64,000 nucleotides of DNA from Oceanococcus atlanticus (GCF_002088235.1 NZ_AQQV01000002.1:795327-859326), one strand, 5' to 3'. Shown: positions 37,669 through 47,118, counted from the first letter of the stretch. The notes: generated from the letters alone by a model not told the origin. Numbers and translations are program-made.

Positions 37669-38313
37669 ATGTCCAACCAGCCGGCCCCGCCCCGCGTAAG
37701 CCTGGTGGTGGGTCTGGTCGGCGCCTGCTGCGTCATGTATGTGCTGCAGCTGTCCGGCCAGAACTTTCTGCTTCAGCATTTTGCCCTGTGGCCGCCCGGC
37801 GAACGCAGCGTGCAGTTTGGTGCACAAGGTGCCTGGCAGTACCCACCGTTTCAGCTGTGGCAGCCCCTGAGCTATGCGTTTCTGCACGGCAGCCCCATGC
37901 ACCTGCTGTTCAACATGTTCGGCCTGTGGATGTTTGGCCGCCCTGTTGAGCAAGCCCTTGGCACCGCGCGCTTTGCGCTCTTCTACAGCGTGTGCGTGCT
38001 TGGCGCGGCGGGCGCGCAGGTCCTAGCTGCCCAATACAGCGGCCAGATTGTCCCAACCATAGGGGCCTCTGGCGGCGTGCTGGGCCTGCTACCGGCTTTC
38101 GCCATCCTGTTCCCGCGGGCACGCATTCAGTTGCTGATTCCGCCGGTCAACTTACGCGCCCCGGTTTTCGTGTTGTTGTATGGAGCGGCCGAGCTGTTCT
38201 TCGGCGTTACCGGCACGCTGCCGGGCATTGCCCACTTTGCCCATCTGGGCGGCATGCTGTGCGGAGGCGTGCTGCTGTTGTGGTGGCTGCGACCGCGTCG
38301 ATCACAGCCCTGA
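37669..38313 (+). CDS. Rhomboid family intramembrane serine protease
   Basis: This 214-residue protein has six membrane segments. It shows HLLFNMFGLWMFG, the catalytic serine in GASGGV (Ser134) and the catalytic histidine in AHLGG (His192), so the dyad is complete. Rhomboids cleave other proteins within the membrane; the substrate is unknown. It sits two bases after the response regulator gene and converges on the patatin gene six bases away. Confidence 0.92.
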   Translation: MSNQPAPPRVSLVVGLVGACCVMYVLQLSGQNFLLQHFALWPPGERSVQFGAQGAWQYPPFQLWQPLSYAFLHGSPMHLLFNMFGLWMFGRPVEQALGTARFALFYSVCVLGAAGAQVLAAQYSGQIVPTIGASGGVLGLLPAFAILFPRARIQLLIPPVNLRAPVFVLLYGAAELFFGVTGTLPGIAHFAHLGGMLCGGVLLLWWLRPRRSQP

Positions 38314-38319
38314 AGAGGC

Positions 38320-39171
38320 TTAAATCGCCTCGCGCCACTCGCGAAATTTCTTCTCCAGAACCTGCCAGGAACTGGGTTGCCGGCTGGCCAGCTCAGCATC
38401 GAGCTTTTTAAGCGCCAGAACACCGCCCCGATAACCCTCTGCAACCAGTTCCCGAACATCGCTGCCGTCGGTTCGGCAATAGTCGGCCAGGTCCAGGCTG
38501 ATCAGCACGTCGGCCGCACGCAACTGCCCCTGGGTGGTGGTGTCGATGGCAATATCCATAGCATTGAGGATGACATCCACAACATTCTGCGGCTTGTCGT
38601 AGCGACGCCCGCCGTTGATATCCACGGCCAACAGCACTTCGGCACCCATGGCTTTAAGGGGCGACAAGGGCACATTTTCAACCAGACCGCCATCCACCAG
38701 CATGCGCCCGTCCAACTCCGCCGGAACGAAGATCCCGGGGATTGAGGTCGAGGCCACAATGGCATCGATCAGACGCCCTTCCTTGATCACCACCGGCTCG
38801 CCGCTGTGTATGTCCGTAGCAACGGCGGCGAATGGAATCGGCGCGTCCTCCAGCCGCTTGTCGCCGACGAAACGCGCCACCAACTTGCCCATTTCGGCGT
38901 TGCTCAACAGCCCATAACGCGACAGTGTGGCCGCAGCCATATCCACCCAGCGCAACCCCATGGCTGCCTTGCGCAGATCATCCAGATCCACGCCATAGGC
39001 GTACAAGCCACCAATCAACGCGCCAATGCTGGTACCAGTGATGTAATCCGGCTTGGTGCCATGCTCCTGCAAAGCACGCAGCACGCCTATATGGGCCGCA
39101 CCGCGTGCTGCACCGCCGCCCAGCGCCACCCCAATGGTTGGCCGCTCACGTTGCGGGCGCGGCGCACTCAT
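38320..39171 (-). CDS. Patatin-like phospholipase, RssA/YchK type
   Basis: This 283-residue serine hydrolase has the oxyanion loop GGGAARG at 18-24, the nucleophile Ser48 in GTSIG and the catalytic Asp160 in DGG. No signal peptide is visible, so it is probably cytoplasmic or membrane-associated. The family cleaves acyl esters of phospholipids. The ATG at 39171 overlaps the stop of the upstream SPOR-domain gene by four bases (ATGA), so the two form an operon. Confidence 0.9.
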   Translation of the reverse strand: MSAPRPQRERPTIGVALGGGAARGAAHIGVLRALQEHGTKPDYITGTSIGALIGGLYAYGVDLDDLRKAAMGLRWVDMAAATLSRYGLLSNAEMGKLVARFVGDKRLEDAPIPFAAVATDIHSGEPVVIKEGRLIDAIVASTSIPGIFVPAELDGRMLVDGGLVENVPLSPLKAMGAEVLLAVDINGGRRYDKPQNVVDVILNAMDIAIDTTTQGQLRAADVLISLDLADYCRTDGSDVRELVAEGYRGGVLALKKLDAELASRQPSSWQVLEKKFREWREAI

Positions 39172-40256
39172 CGGGCACTTCTTGCGGTGTTCGCGGGGGT
39201 CGACGCAGACACATCGGCCTTGACCTCGGGGGTGCGAATCCAACCAAACCGGCTGGCCACAATCCGAGCCATCGATTCAGCCAGCGGTCGCGAGGGGAAG
39301 CCGTCGATGCGCAATTCATAGACCAGTTGCTGCGGCGCGCCGGTCTGGACGAGGCGGGCCTGAAAACCGGCCTGCTGCAGCTCGAGTAAAGCCGCCTGAC
39401 CATCACTCTGACGTTCGAAGCGGTTAATCGTGAGCACGAAACCGTTCTCACCGGGCATCGGTTGATTGCCTTCTTCACGCGGTCCGACATAAGACGCCCG
39501 GGCCGGCAAGGGTGAAGCCGCAAGATCACGCGCCGGCGGCGCGCTGTATATCGGCAGCACACCGTGGGGCACTTCAAGATACTCCGGGTTGTATTTGATC
39601 AGCCCGCGCTTGCCGGCATCGTTTTCCACCACCAGAAAAAAGGGCCCGACCCCTTTGGCATGGGCGTAGCGATGCATGTCGATCCCTACCACTTTAAGCA
39701 CCTGCCGGTCTGACAGACCAAACCAGCGCGAACGCTCAGAGGTATACAGGCGCTGGCGCGGCTCCAAACCTTCACCGCGCACGATGACGTCGTGATTGAT
39801 CAAGCCGCGCGCCGCAGCATAGGTGTCGGCGAACACCACTTTGCCGTTGAACAACAGGTGCTCAAGCCGATTCAATTCGGAATGCGTGCTGGCATCCTCA
39901 GCATAGATACGGGTGCAGTCATCAAGCACGCCCGAAAACCAGACAATGCCGTCGCGCACCAGCAAGTCACCGGACAGTTTTCCACGCCGCCCCTGATGCA
40001 AGGAGTAATCAAGCGGCTCGGCAATCAGCGCAGGCTTGTTTTTCCACAAAATGTAGCCATATGACTGGAGAACCTCGTCCGCGGAAGGGAACTGGAACTC
40101 ACGGCCGGGGCGAAACTCGAAATTGCAGTCGACCTCAACAATGGCTGCATAGTCGCTCAAACCGCCCGCCACGGAAAAAGCGGCCGCATAAACGTGCCCT
40201 GACAATGGCCAGAAAATGGCCATCAGACCTGCAAGAATCAGCTTGGTTAAACGCAT
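39168..40256 (-). CDS. Exported protein with C-terminal SPOR-like domain
   Basis: The 362-residue protein starts with a signal peptide (residues about 4-26, cleavage near VYAAA). The N-terminal 250 residues match no family I know. The C-terminal part (about 280-345) reads like a SPOR domain: FVLTINRFERQSDGQAALL, a middle GFQARLV strand and a final RIDGFPSR. SPOR domains bind denuded septal glycan. I chose the ATG at 40256 over a TTG at 40262. It is translationally coupled to the patatin gene. Confidence 0.7.
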   Translation of the reverse strand: MRLTKLILAGLMAIFWPLSGHVYAAAFSVAGGLSDYAAIVEVDCNFEFRPGREFQFPSADEVLQSYGYILWKNKPALIAEPLDYSLHQGRRGKLSGDLLVRDGIVWFSGVLDDCTRIYAEDASTHSELNRLEHLLFNGKVVFADTYAAARGLINHDVIVRGEGLEPRQRLYTSERSRWFGLSDRQVLKVVGIDMHRYAHAKGVGPFFLVVENDAGKRGLIKYNPEYLEVPHGVLPIYSAPPARDLAASPLPARASYVGPREEGNQPMPGENGFVLTINRFERQSDGQAALLELQQAGFQARLVQTGAPQQLVYELRIDGFPSRPLAESMARIVASRFGWIRTPEVKADVSASTPANTARSAR

Positions 40257-40317
40257 AGGCAAAGTTTAACTGCAGCGACCCGTATAAAATAGCCACCCAA
40301 CTCACTCAGCCAGCAGC

Positions 40318-40872
40318 ATGCTCAACGCCGACACCGAAATCGTCAATCTCAAACGGGAAGTCATCGGCATTCTGGTTCCGGAAGGCCAGAAAGTCCGCTT
40401 ACCGTCCGGTACCCAGTGCGGCATTACGCAGGCCTTGGGCGGTTCCTTCACGATTTATATCGAGGGCCGTTTGTTCCGCATCAATGGTGAAGACGCCGAT
40501 GCACTGGGCAAACCACAACCACCCAAAATCAGCCTGCCCGAGAATGCCAGCGATGCCGAAGTTCAGGACATCGTGTGGCAGCAACTGCGCACCTGCTACG
40601 ACCCGGAAATCCCCATCGACATCGTTGAGCTGGGCCTGGTCTACGAATGCGAGGTGGAAGCGCTGGGCGCCGAATCACGCAAGGCCATGGTGCGCATGAC
40701 CCTGACCGCGCCCGGTTGCGGCATGGGTGACGTGCTGGTTGCCGACGTGCGGCACAAGCTCGAACAGATCCCGACCATCGACGAGACGGATGTCGAACTG
40801 GTGTTCGACCCGCCGTGGAATCAGTCGATGATGAGCGAAGCGGCGCGCTTGCAAACCGGGATGTACTACTAG
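40318..40872 (+). CDS. sufT: SufT-like Fe-S cluster assembly protein
   Basis: This 184-residue protein has a PaaD/MIP18-type domain at about 85-175: DPEIPIDIVELGLVY, then LTAPGCGMGDVL with the conserved cysteine. The N-terminal 75 residues are the extension typical of stand-alone SufT. SufT assists Fe-S cluster maturation. No other suf gene is in the window. The region upstream is AT-rich with a -10-like TATAAAAT at about 40283-40290. It converges on the flavin oxidoreductase gene. Confidence 0.9.
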   Translation: MLNADTEIVNLKREVIGILVPEGQKVRLPSGTQCGITQALGGSFTIYIEGRLFRINGEDADALGKPQPPKISLPENASDAEVQDIVWQQLRTCYDPEIPIDIVELGLVYECEVEALGAESRKAMVRMTLTAPGCGMGDVLVADVRHKLEQIPTIDETDVELVFDPPWNQSMMSEAARLQTGMYY

Positions 40873-40891
40873 CCTCGCTGCTTATTGGGCA

Positions 40892-42184
40892 CTAAGCCTT
40901 GGCTTTGCGGGCGCGCTTGACCGCGGCCGCGGTGCGCAGCTCATTGCGGTAGTGCCACATCAGGTTGGCCAGAAGACGGATGCGCGTTTCCACCGGCAAA
41001 CCCTGACCGATGCGAATCAGCTGCCGATAGTAATAGCCCTGAGCCCCCATCACATAGGTCATCTGGATGGCTTTTAGCGGGCTGAACGGGCTGAAGAAAC
41101 CCTGCCGCTGCATGAGCTGCTGCTCGGGCGCCGGCAGCTGATCCAGGCTGCCATCGAGCAAGGGTTTGACGAAGTCATTGGCCACGCAAAACGGCCGCCC
41201 CAGCCCGATCATCTGACACACCCCGGATTCGATGGCCTGCTCCATCGTGGCCCGTGTGCGAAAGCCGCCAGTCACCATCAGCGGCATCTGGGCCAGCTCA
41301 CGCACCTCCTCGGCATAGCGCAGAAAATACGCTTCGCGCTGGCTGGTCCGCTCCAGCTGTGCCTGATCCACATTCTTGTGCGTGGTCACCCCGAGCAGCC
41401 GCGGTTGCTCATAGTTGCCACCGGAAATCTCCAGCAGATCAATGCCCTCGTCGTTGAGCATGGCGATCACCGCCTGGCTGTCTTCGGGGCCGAAACCACC
41501 GCGCTGAAAATCGGCCGAATTGAGCTTGACCGACAATGCAAAACCGCTGCTCACGGTCTTGCGTATGGCGCGCACGGTTTCAATCAGGAAGCGCGCACGA
41601 TTTTCGATGCTGCCACCCCAGCGGTCGCTGCGTCGATTGGCCAGCGGCGACAGGAACGAACTCAGCAGGTAGCCGTGTGCAGCATGCACCTGGGCACCTT
41701 TGAAGCCGGCCTGTTCCGCCCAGCGCGCAGCGCGCGCCCAGCGCTGGATGAAGTCCAGAATCTCGTGTTCTTCCAGCGCCCGCGGGGTCGCGATCTGGCC
41801 CATCATCTGCACCGGCACCGCCGACGGCCCCATTGGTTCGTTGGTCACATAGCGGAACGACTGGCGACCGGCATGCGAAATCTGCATCCACAGCTGGCTG
41901 CCCTGTGCATTGACGCCATCGGCCCAGGCCTTGAGCTGATCCAGGCCTGATTCGTCCTCCAGCACCACGTTGCCCGGCCGCTCCAGCACACGGTGATCAA
42001 TCTGCACGTTGCCGCTGAGCAGCACGGCGGCGCCACTTTGCGCCCACCAGCCATACAGCCGTTGCAGCTCGGGTGTTGCATGCTGCTGCGCATCGGCCAG
42101 CCCCTCGGTCATGGCGGCCTTGACGATGCGGTTGGCTACGCTCAGCCCGCAGGGCAAGGTCAAAGGGGTGGCCAGAATGCTCAT
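40892..42184 (-). CDS. NADH:flavin oxidoreductase, old yellow enzyme family
   Basis: This 430-residue protein has an FMN-binding TIM barrel with QISHAGRQS, the catalytic His pair in VHAAHGYLLSSFLSP and NRRSDRWGGSIENRARF, followed by VTGGFRTR and GLGRPF. The family reduces alpha,beta-unsaturated carbonyls; the substrate is unknown. The ATG at 42184 is fixed by an AAGGAGT ribosome binding site. The last 60 residues are a basic extension. It is divergent from apaG with a 52-base gap. Confidence 0.93.
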   Translation of the reverse strand: MSILATPLTLPCGLSVANRIVKAAMTEGLADAQQHATPELQRLYGWWAQSGAAVLLSGNVQIDHRVLERPGNVVLEDESGLDQLKAWADGVNAQGSQLWMQISHAGRQSFRYVTNEPMGPSAVPVQMMGQIATPRALEEHEILDFIQRWARAARWAEQAGFKGAQVHAAHGYLLSSFLSPLANRRSDRWGGSIENRARFLIETVRAIRKTVSSGFALSVKLNSADFQRGGFGPEDSQAVIAMLNDEGIDLLEISGGNYEQPRLLGVTTHKNVDQAQLERTSQREAYFLRYAEEVRELAQMPLMVTGGFRTRATMEQAIESGVCQMIGLGRPFCVANDFVKPLLDGSLDQLPAPEQQLMQRQGFFSPFSPLKAIQMTYVMGAQGYYYRQLIRIGQGLPVETRIRLLANLMWHYRNELRTAAAVKRARKAKA

Positions 42185-42236
42185 GGGTGACTCCTTGGGG
42201 ATTCGTGTGATGAGCCAATTCTGCGACAATTTGCGG

Positions 42237-42620
42237 ATGTCTGATACACACACCCAAGGCATCCGGATTGTGGTCGCACCGGAATATTTGCCGCAGCAGT
42301 CCGACCCTGACAGCCAGCGCTACCTGTTCGCCTACCACATTGAAATCCACAATGAAGGCGAGCATACGGTGCAGTTGCTCGACCGCCACTGGCGCATCAC
42401 CAACGGCCGTGGCGAGGTCGAACTGGTCAACGGCGAAGGTGTGGTCGGCCTGCAACCGGTGATCCATCCGCAGGAAAGTTTTCGCTACAGCTCGGGCTGC
42501 CCGCTGGACACCCCGGTGGGCACCATGGAAGGCCACTACACCATGCAGCGCAGCGACGGCGAGCGTTTCGATGCCGCCATTGGGGTGTTCCGGCTGGTCT
42601 TGCCGGGCAGCCTGCACTAG
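42237..42620 (+). CDS. apaG: ApaG family protein
   Basis: This 127-residue protein has the usual ApaG length and a fibronectin-like fold: QGIRIVVAPEYLPQQS, LFAYHIEIHNEGEHTVQLL, RHWRITNGRG and the conserved GEGVVGLQPVIHPQESF. Its biochemical role is not settled. In E. coli it follows rsmA; here it is separated from rsmA and lies upstream of a DUF1244 gene. In-frame sequence upstream is not conserved. Confidence 0.95.
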   Translation: MSDTHTQGIRIVVAPEYLPQQSDPDSQRYLFAYHIEIHNEGEHTVQLLDRHWRITNGRGEVELVNGEGVVGLQPVIHPQESFRYSSGCPLDTPVGTMEGHYTMQRSDGERFDAAIGVFRLVLPGSLH

Positions 42621-42647
42621 CGCCGGCCCCTACTCTGGAGTGACACC

Positions 42648-42890
42648 ATGAACACACAACAAGACGCCATTGAAGCAGCCGCCTTTCGCCGCCTGCTCAA
42701 GCACCTGGATGAACGCAAGGATGTGCAGAACATCGACCTCATGAATCTGGCCGGTTTCTGCCGCAACTGTCTATCACGCTGGTATGCCGAAGAGGCCGCG
42801 CAGCGTGGTGTCGAGATCGACAAGGACAGCGCAAGAGCGCACATTTACGGCATGCCATATGACGCGTGGAAGGCCAACTACCAGAAATAA
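42648..42890 (+). CDS. DUF1244 family small protein
   Basis: This 80-residue protein matches the DUF1244 family, which is short, mostly helical and of unknown function. It has FRRLLKHLDERKDVQNID, a central AGFCRNCLSRWY with two cysteines, and YGMPYDAWK near the end. It lies 27 bases after apaG and 35 bases before the wax ester synthase, so co-transcription is likely. Confidence 0.88.
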   Translation: MNTQQDAIEAAAFRRLLKHLDERKDVQNIDLMNLAGFCRNCLSRWYAEEAAQRGVEIDKDSARAHIYGMPYDAWKANYQK

Positions 42891-42925
42891 ACGGCCACCA
42901 CAGACCATCACATCAGGGGGAGATG

Positions 42926-44302
42926 ATGAAAAAACTACCGCTCACAGATGCGGCCTGGCTGATGCTGGAAAACCGCGAGCGGCCGATGCACGTTGGCGGC
43001 TTGCAGCTGTTCGAATACCCGGCCGATGCACCGGCGGATTTTCTCAACGGGATCGCCGAAGAGTTTCGTGCGGGCACGCTGGTCAAGAAACCGTTCAATC
43101 AGCGCCTGCGCAATCCGTACAGCCGCACCGGCAGCTTTCAATGGATTGAAGACGCCCAGTTCGACCTGGACTACCACTTCCGCCACTCCGCGCTACCCAA
43201 TCCAGGGCGCGTACGTGAGCTGCTGATCCTGGTCTCGCGGCTGCACAGCACCCTGCTCGACCGACATCGCCCACTGTGGGAGTCGCATCTGATCGAAGGG
43301 CTGGAAGGCAACCGTTTCGCCATTTACACCAAGATTCACCATTCGGTCGTGGACGGCGTGGCGGCCATGAACCTGGCCATGAACTCGTTCACCAACGACC
43401 CCAGCATCCGCGACCTGCCGCCGCCCTGGGCCCGCAGCCGCAAGGATCTGCGCATCAGCCGCGAATTCAGCACGCGCGATGCACTGGATGCCAGTATTCA
43501 GCATGCCGGCTCACGCGCACGCGGCATCACCGGCGTGGTCAAAGCCCTGCGCGATCAATACAAGCAGGCCAAGATTCACGAATCCGAAGTCGTGCCCTAT
43601 CAGGCGCCGCCGTCGATACTCAATCAGGCTATTACCGGCTCGCGCCGCTTCTCCGCGCAGTCGTTCCCGCTGGCCCGCATCAAAGCCGTGGCCAAAGCGC
43701 TGGACGGCACGCTCAACGACGTGGTCATGGCCATGTGCGCCAGCGCACTGCGCACCTACCTGATCAGCCAGCACGCCCTGCCGGACAAGCCGCTGATTTC
43801 CATCGTGCCGGTTTCTGTGCGCCCCAAGGGCGAGGAGAGCACCGGCAACGCCATCGGTTTTCTGCTCTGCAACCTGGCCACCAACCTGGGTGACCCGGCC
43901 GACCGCTTCACCCGCATCCAGGATTCCATGCGTCGTGGCAAGGCTCGCCTGTCACAACTCAGCCGCGAGCAGATCATCAACTACGCGCTAGCACTGACCA
44001 GCCCCATGGTGCTGGGGCAACTGGTGGGTATCAAGGGTGATCGACGGCCGATGTACAACATCACCATTTCCAACGTGCCAGGCCCGCGCGAAACCCTGTA
44101 CTGGAATGGTTGCCGCATGACCGGCCTGTATCCGGCATCGCTGATGCTTGATGGCCAGGCGCTCAACATCACCATGGTGTCATACGCGGATTCGATGGAG
44201 TTCGGCATCACCGCCTGCCGCAAATCTCTGCCCAGCGCCCAGCGTCTGCTCGATTATCTCGAAGAAGCGCTGGATGAACTCGCCCAGATCGCCGGCCTCT
44301 AA
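42926..44302 (+). CDS. Wax ester synthase / diacylglycerol O-acyltransferase (WS/DGAT)
   Basis: This 458-residue bifunctional acyltransferase makes wax esters and triacylglycerols from acyl-CoA. The catalytic HHSVVDG motif is near residue 138, the N-terminal PLTDAAWLMLE and PMHVGGLQLFE are typical, and later NDVVMAMCASALR and NVPGPRE match the family. I chose the ATG at 42926, with an AGGGGGAG ribosome binding site five bases upstream; an ATG at 42923 is also possible. Storage of neutral lipids is implied. Confidence 0.94.
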   Translation: MKKLPLTDAAWLMLENRERPMHVGGLQLFEYPADAPADFLNGIAEEFRAGTLVKKPFNQRLRNPYSRTGSFQWIEDAQFDLDYHFRHSALPNPGRVRELLILVSRLHSTLLDRHRPLWESHLIEGLEGNRFAIYTKIHHSVVDGVAAMNLAMNSFTNDPSIRDLPPPWARSRKDLRISREFSTRDALDASIQHAGSRARGITGVVKALRDQYKQAKIHESEVVPYQAPPSILNQAITGSRRFSAQSFPLARIKAVAKALDGTLNDVVMAMCASALRTYLISQHALPDKPLISIVPVSVRPKGEESTGNAIGFLLCNLATNLGDPADRFTRIQDSMRRGKARLSQLSREQIINYALALTSPMVLGQLVGIKGDRRPMYNITISNVPGPRETLYWNGCRMTGLYPASLMLDGQALNITMVSYADSMEFGITACRKSLPSAQRLLDYLEEALDELAQIAGL

Positions 44303-44337
44303 CGAGGCTATTTGTAGACCTACCGAGACCCTCGCCC

Positions 44338-46335
44338 ATGCACCTTAAATCCTTGTGCATCGCCTTGCTGCTGCCGATGGCAGCGGCGGCCGCAGAGTCC
44401 GGCATCGTGCTGGACAATTTCGATCACAGCGTGCGTCCGCAGGACGATTTCTACCGTCACGTGAACGGCCAGTGGCTCAAGACCACAACGATTCCGGCAG
44501 ACAAATCCAACTACAGCAGTTTCAGCGAGCTGAGCGACCGCACCGAAAAACAGTTGCTTGAAATTATCCGCGAAGCCGCTGCGCATGGCGGCGCAGGAGA
44601 AGCCCAGCAGGTCGGTGACCTGTATGCCAGCTTCATGGACGAAGCTGCTGTTCAGGACGCGGGCCTTGGGCCCCTGCAAGCTTATCTGTTCGAAATCGAA
44701 AAACTGAGCAGCCGCGAGCAGATTCCCACGCTGATGGGCACGTTGGAATGGATCGGTGCGGCCAGCCTGATCGAAACCGGCGTCTACGCCGACGCCAAAA
44801 ACCCCGGCTTCAACACCGCTTATCTGGTTCAGGGGGGGCTGGGCTTGCCAGACCGTGAGTACTACCTCTCGGACAGTGACAAGTTCAAATCGGTGCGCAA
44901 AGCCTACGAGGACTACATCACACGTGTGCTCGGCCTGGCCGGCACGATTGAGGCCCGCAAGCATGCCCGCGCCATCCTTGCGTTGGAAACCCGCGTCGCC
45001 GAAAAGCACTGGACCAAAGTGGAAAACCGCGACGCGCAGAAAACCTACAACCGGCGCGATGTTGAAACCATCAACAGCAACACACCGGGCTTTGATCTGG
45101 CGGCATGGCTGGCCACCTTCGGGGTCAAAGACCTGGAAACCGTGGTCATCCAGCAGCCCAGCTACTTTGAGGCGCTGGGCTCACTGATCGACAGCGCCAG
45201 CCTGGAAACCTGGCGCGAGTACTTTCGTCTGCGCCTGATTGATGCCTACGCGCCATTTCTTAGCGAAGACTTTGTTGCCGCCCACTTCCAGCTGCACGGC
45301 CGCACCATACTGGGCATCGACAGCAACAAGCCGCGCTGGAAACGCGGGGTCGATCTGGTCGAAGACAAACTCGGGGAAGCCCTGGGCAAAATCTACGTCG
45401 AGAAGCACTTCCCGGCCCGCGCCAAAGTGCGCATGGGTGAGATGGTCGACAACCTGATCGAGGCTTATCGTCAGAGCATCAACCAGCTTGAGTGGATGGG
45501 TGAAGACACCCGCCAGCAGGCGCTCGACAAGCTCGACAGCTTCACCCCGAAAATTGGTTATCCGGATCGCTGGCGCGACTATTCCGCACTAACCATCGAG
45601 GCCGACGATCTGGTCGGCAACGTGATCCGCGCCAATCTGTTCACCAACCAGTACTACGTCAACAAGCTGGGCAAGCCGGTCGATCCAACCGAATGGTTTA
45701 TGACCCCGCAGACGGTCAACGCCTACTACAACCCGGTGGCCAACGAGATCGTTTTTCCCGCCGCCATTTTGCAGCCGCCGTTCTTTAATCTGGAGGCGGA
45801 CGATGCGGTCAATTACGGCGGCATTGGCGCGGTGATCGGTCACGAAATTGGCCACGGCTTCGACGATCAGGGCAGTCGATTCGATGGCCAGGGGCGCCTG
45901 CGTAACTGGTGGACCGACGAAGACCGCAACAACTTCGAGGCCCGCACGCATCAGCTGATCACCCAGTACAACGCCTATTCACCACTGCCGGGCTACACCG
46001 TCAACGGCGAGCTGACCATCGGCGAGAACATCGGTGATCTGGGCGGCCTGTCGATTGCGGCCAAGGCCTATCATTTGTCGCTCAAAGGCAAGCCTGCACC
46101 GGTGCTGGATGGTTACAGTGGCGACCAGCGGCTGCTCATTGGCTGGGCCCAGATCTGGCGTCGCCTGTATCGCGAGGATGCGCTGATCAACCGCCTCAAA
46201 ACCGACCCGCACTCGCCGGGCGAGTACCGCTGCAATGGCATTGTCTCCAATGTGCCCGAGTTCTACCAGGCCTTCGAGGTCAAACCTGGCGACGCCATGT
46301 ACCTGCCGCCGGACAAGCGGGTTCAGATCTGGTAG
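44338..46335 (+). CDS. M13 family zinc metallopeptidase (PepO/neprilysin type), exported
   Basis: This 665-residue protein has a signal peptide (residues about 1-19) and so works in the periplasm. The zinc motif HEIGH has His502, Glu503 and His506; the third ligand is Glu563 in GENIGDLGG, with Asp567. VNAYYNPVANEIVFPAAILQ precedes the site and the protein ends in the usual CxxW-like region with a terminal Trp. The family cleaves short peptides. It converges on an O-methyltransferase gene ten bases away. Confidence 0.95.
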   Translation: MHLKSLCIALLLPMAAAAAESGIVLDNFDHSVRPQDDFYRHVNGQWLKTTTIPADKSNYSSFSELSDRTEKQLLEIIREAAAHGGAGEAQQVGDLYASFMDEAAVQDAGLGPLQAYLFEIEKLSSREQIPTLMGTLEWIGAASLIETGVYADAKNPGFNTAYLVQGGLGLPDREYYLSDSDKFKSVRKAYEDYITRVLGLAGTIEARKHARAILALETRVAEKHWTKVENRDAQKTYNRRDVETINSNTPGFDLAAWLATFGVKDLETVVIQQPSYFEALGSLIDSASLETWREYFRLRLIDAYAPFLSEDFVAAHFQLHGRTILGIDSNKPRWKRGVDLVEDKLGEALGKIYVEKHFPARAKVRMGEMVDNLIEAYRQSINQLEWMGEDTRQQALDKLDSFTPKIGYPDRWRDYSALTIEADDLVGNVIRANLFTNQYYVNKLGKPVDPTEWFMTPQTVNAYYNPVANEIVFPAAILQPPFFNLEADDAVNYGGIGAVIGHEIGHGFDDQGSRFDGQGRLRNWWTDEDRNNFEARTHQLITQYNAYSPLPGYTVNGELTIGENIGDLGGLSIAAKAYHLSLKGKPAPVLDGYSGDQRLLIGWAQIWRRLYREDALINRLKTDPHSPGEYRCNGIVSNVPEFYQAFEVKPGDAMYLPPDKRVQIW

Positions 46336-46345
46336 CTAAAACGGG

Positions 46346-47008
46346 CTAGCGCTTGCGGCACAGCGTCAGCCCGTCGGCAATCGGCACCAGGCTGAGTTCG
46401 ATGCGTTTGTCTGCAGCAACATGCAGATTGAACGCGCGGATAGCCTTGGTGCCGTTTTCCTGATCCTGCGGGTCGATCACCCGCCCAGACCACAAGGTGT
46501 TGTCCACGGCAATCAATCCGCCAGGACGTAGTAGCTGCAGGCAGGCTTCGTAGTAGTCGATGTAGCCGCGCTTGTCGGCATCGATGAAAGCGAAATCGTA
46601 GGTCTCGGCCTCACCGGCATCCAGCCTTTGCGTCAGCGTCTCAAGCGCTGGCGCGATCTGCAGATCAATCTTGTGGTCCACGCCGGCGCGCTGCCAGTAA
46701 CGCCGCGCGATATCGGTCCAGTCCTGACGAATATCACAGGCCAGCAGATAACCGTCGTCGGGCAGGGCCTGCGCCACACTCAAACTGCTGTAGCCGGTAA
46801 ACACGCCGACCTCGATGCAGCGCCGGAAACCACCAACCCGAACCAGCAAGGCCATCAGCTGGCCCTGCTCCGGAGCAATCTGCATCCGGGCCATCGGATT
46901 GCTGGCCGTTTCAGCGCGTAAATCGCGCAAGACCTCGTGGTCGCGCAAACTCACCGACAGCAAATAGTCATAGAGTCCCTGGGACAGGGAAAAACTGCGA
47001 TTGGTCAT
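46346..47008 (-). CDS. SAM-dependent O-methyltransferase, CCoAOMT-like family 3
   Basis: This 220-residue methyltransferase has the SAM loop CIEVGVFTGYSSLSVA, a metal site in FAFIDADKRGYIDYYE and VDNTLWSGRVID. It matches the bacterial family related to plant caffeoyl-CoA O-methyltransferases, which methylate catechol-like hydroxyls with a divalent metal. The substrate is unknown. It is divergent from the OmpA-like porin gene. Confidence 0.92.
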   Translation of the reverse strand: MTNRSFSLSQGLYDYLLSVSLRDHEVLRDLRAETASNPMARMQIAPEQGQLMALLVRVGGFRRCIEVGVFTGYSSLSVAQALPDDGYLLACDIRQDWTDIARRYWQRAGVDHKIDLQIAPALETLTQRLDAGEAETYDFAFIDADKRGYIDYYEACLQLLRPGGLIAVDNTLWSGRVIDPQDQENGTKAIRAFNLHVAADKRIELSLVPIADGLTLCRKR

Positions 47009-47118
47009 AGGTCACACCACGGCAAAGTGTCTGTGCAAGTTTAAGACCGTCGTACCCAGATGAGCCAAATTCCGCGTAGAATAAGGCCGTGGGGAAGTCA
47101 CTGGACCATCTTGGCGTG

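Noticed and set aside
42009..42236. Longer N-terminus for apaG
   Set aside because: The extension is antisense to the flavin oxidoreductase gene and is not conserved; the ATG at 42237 gives the usual length.
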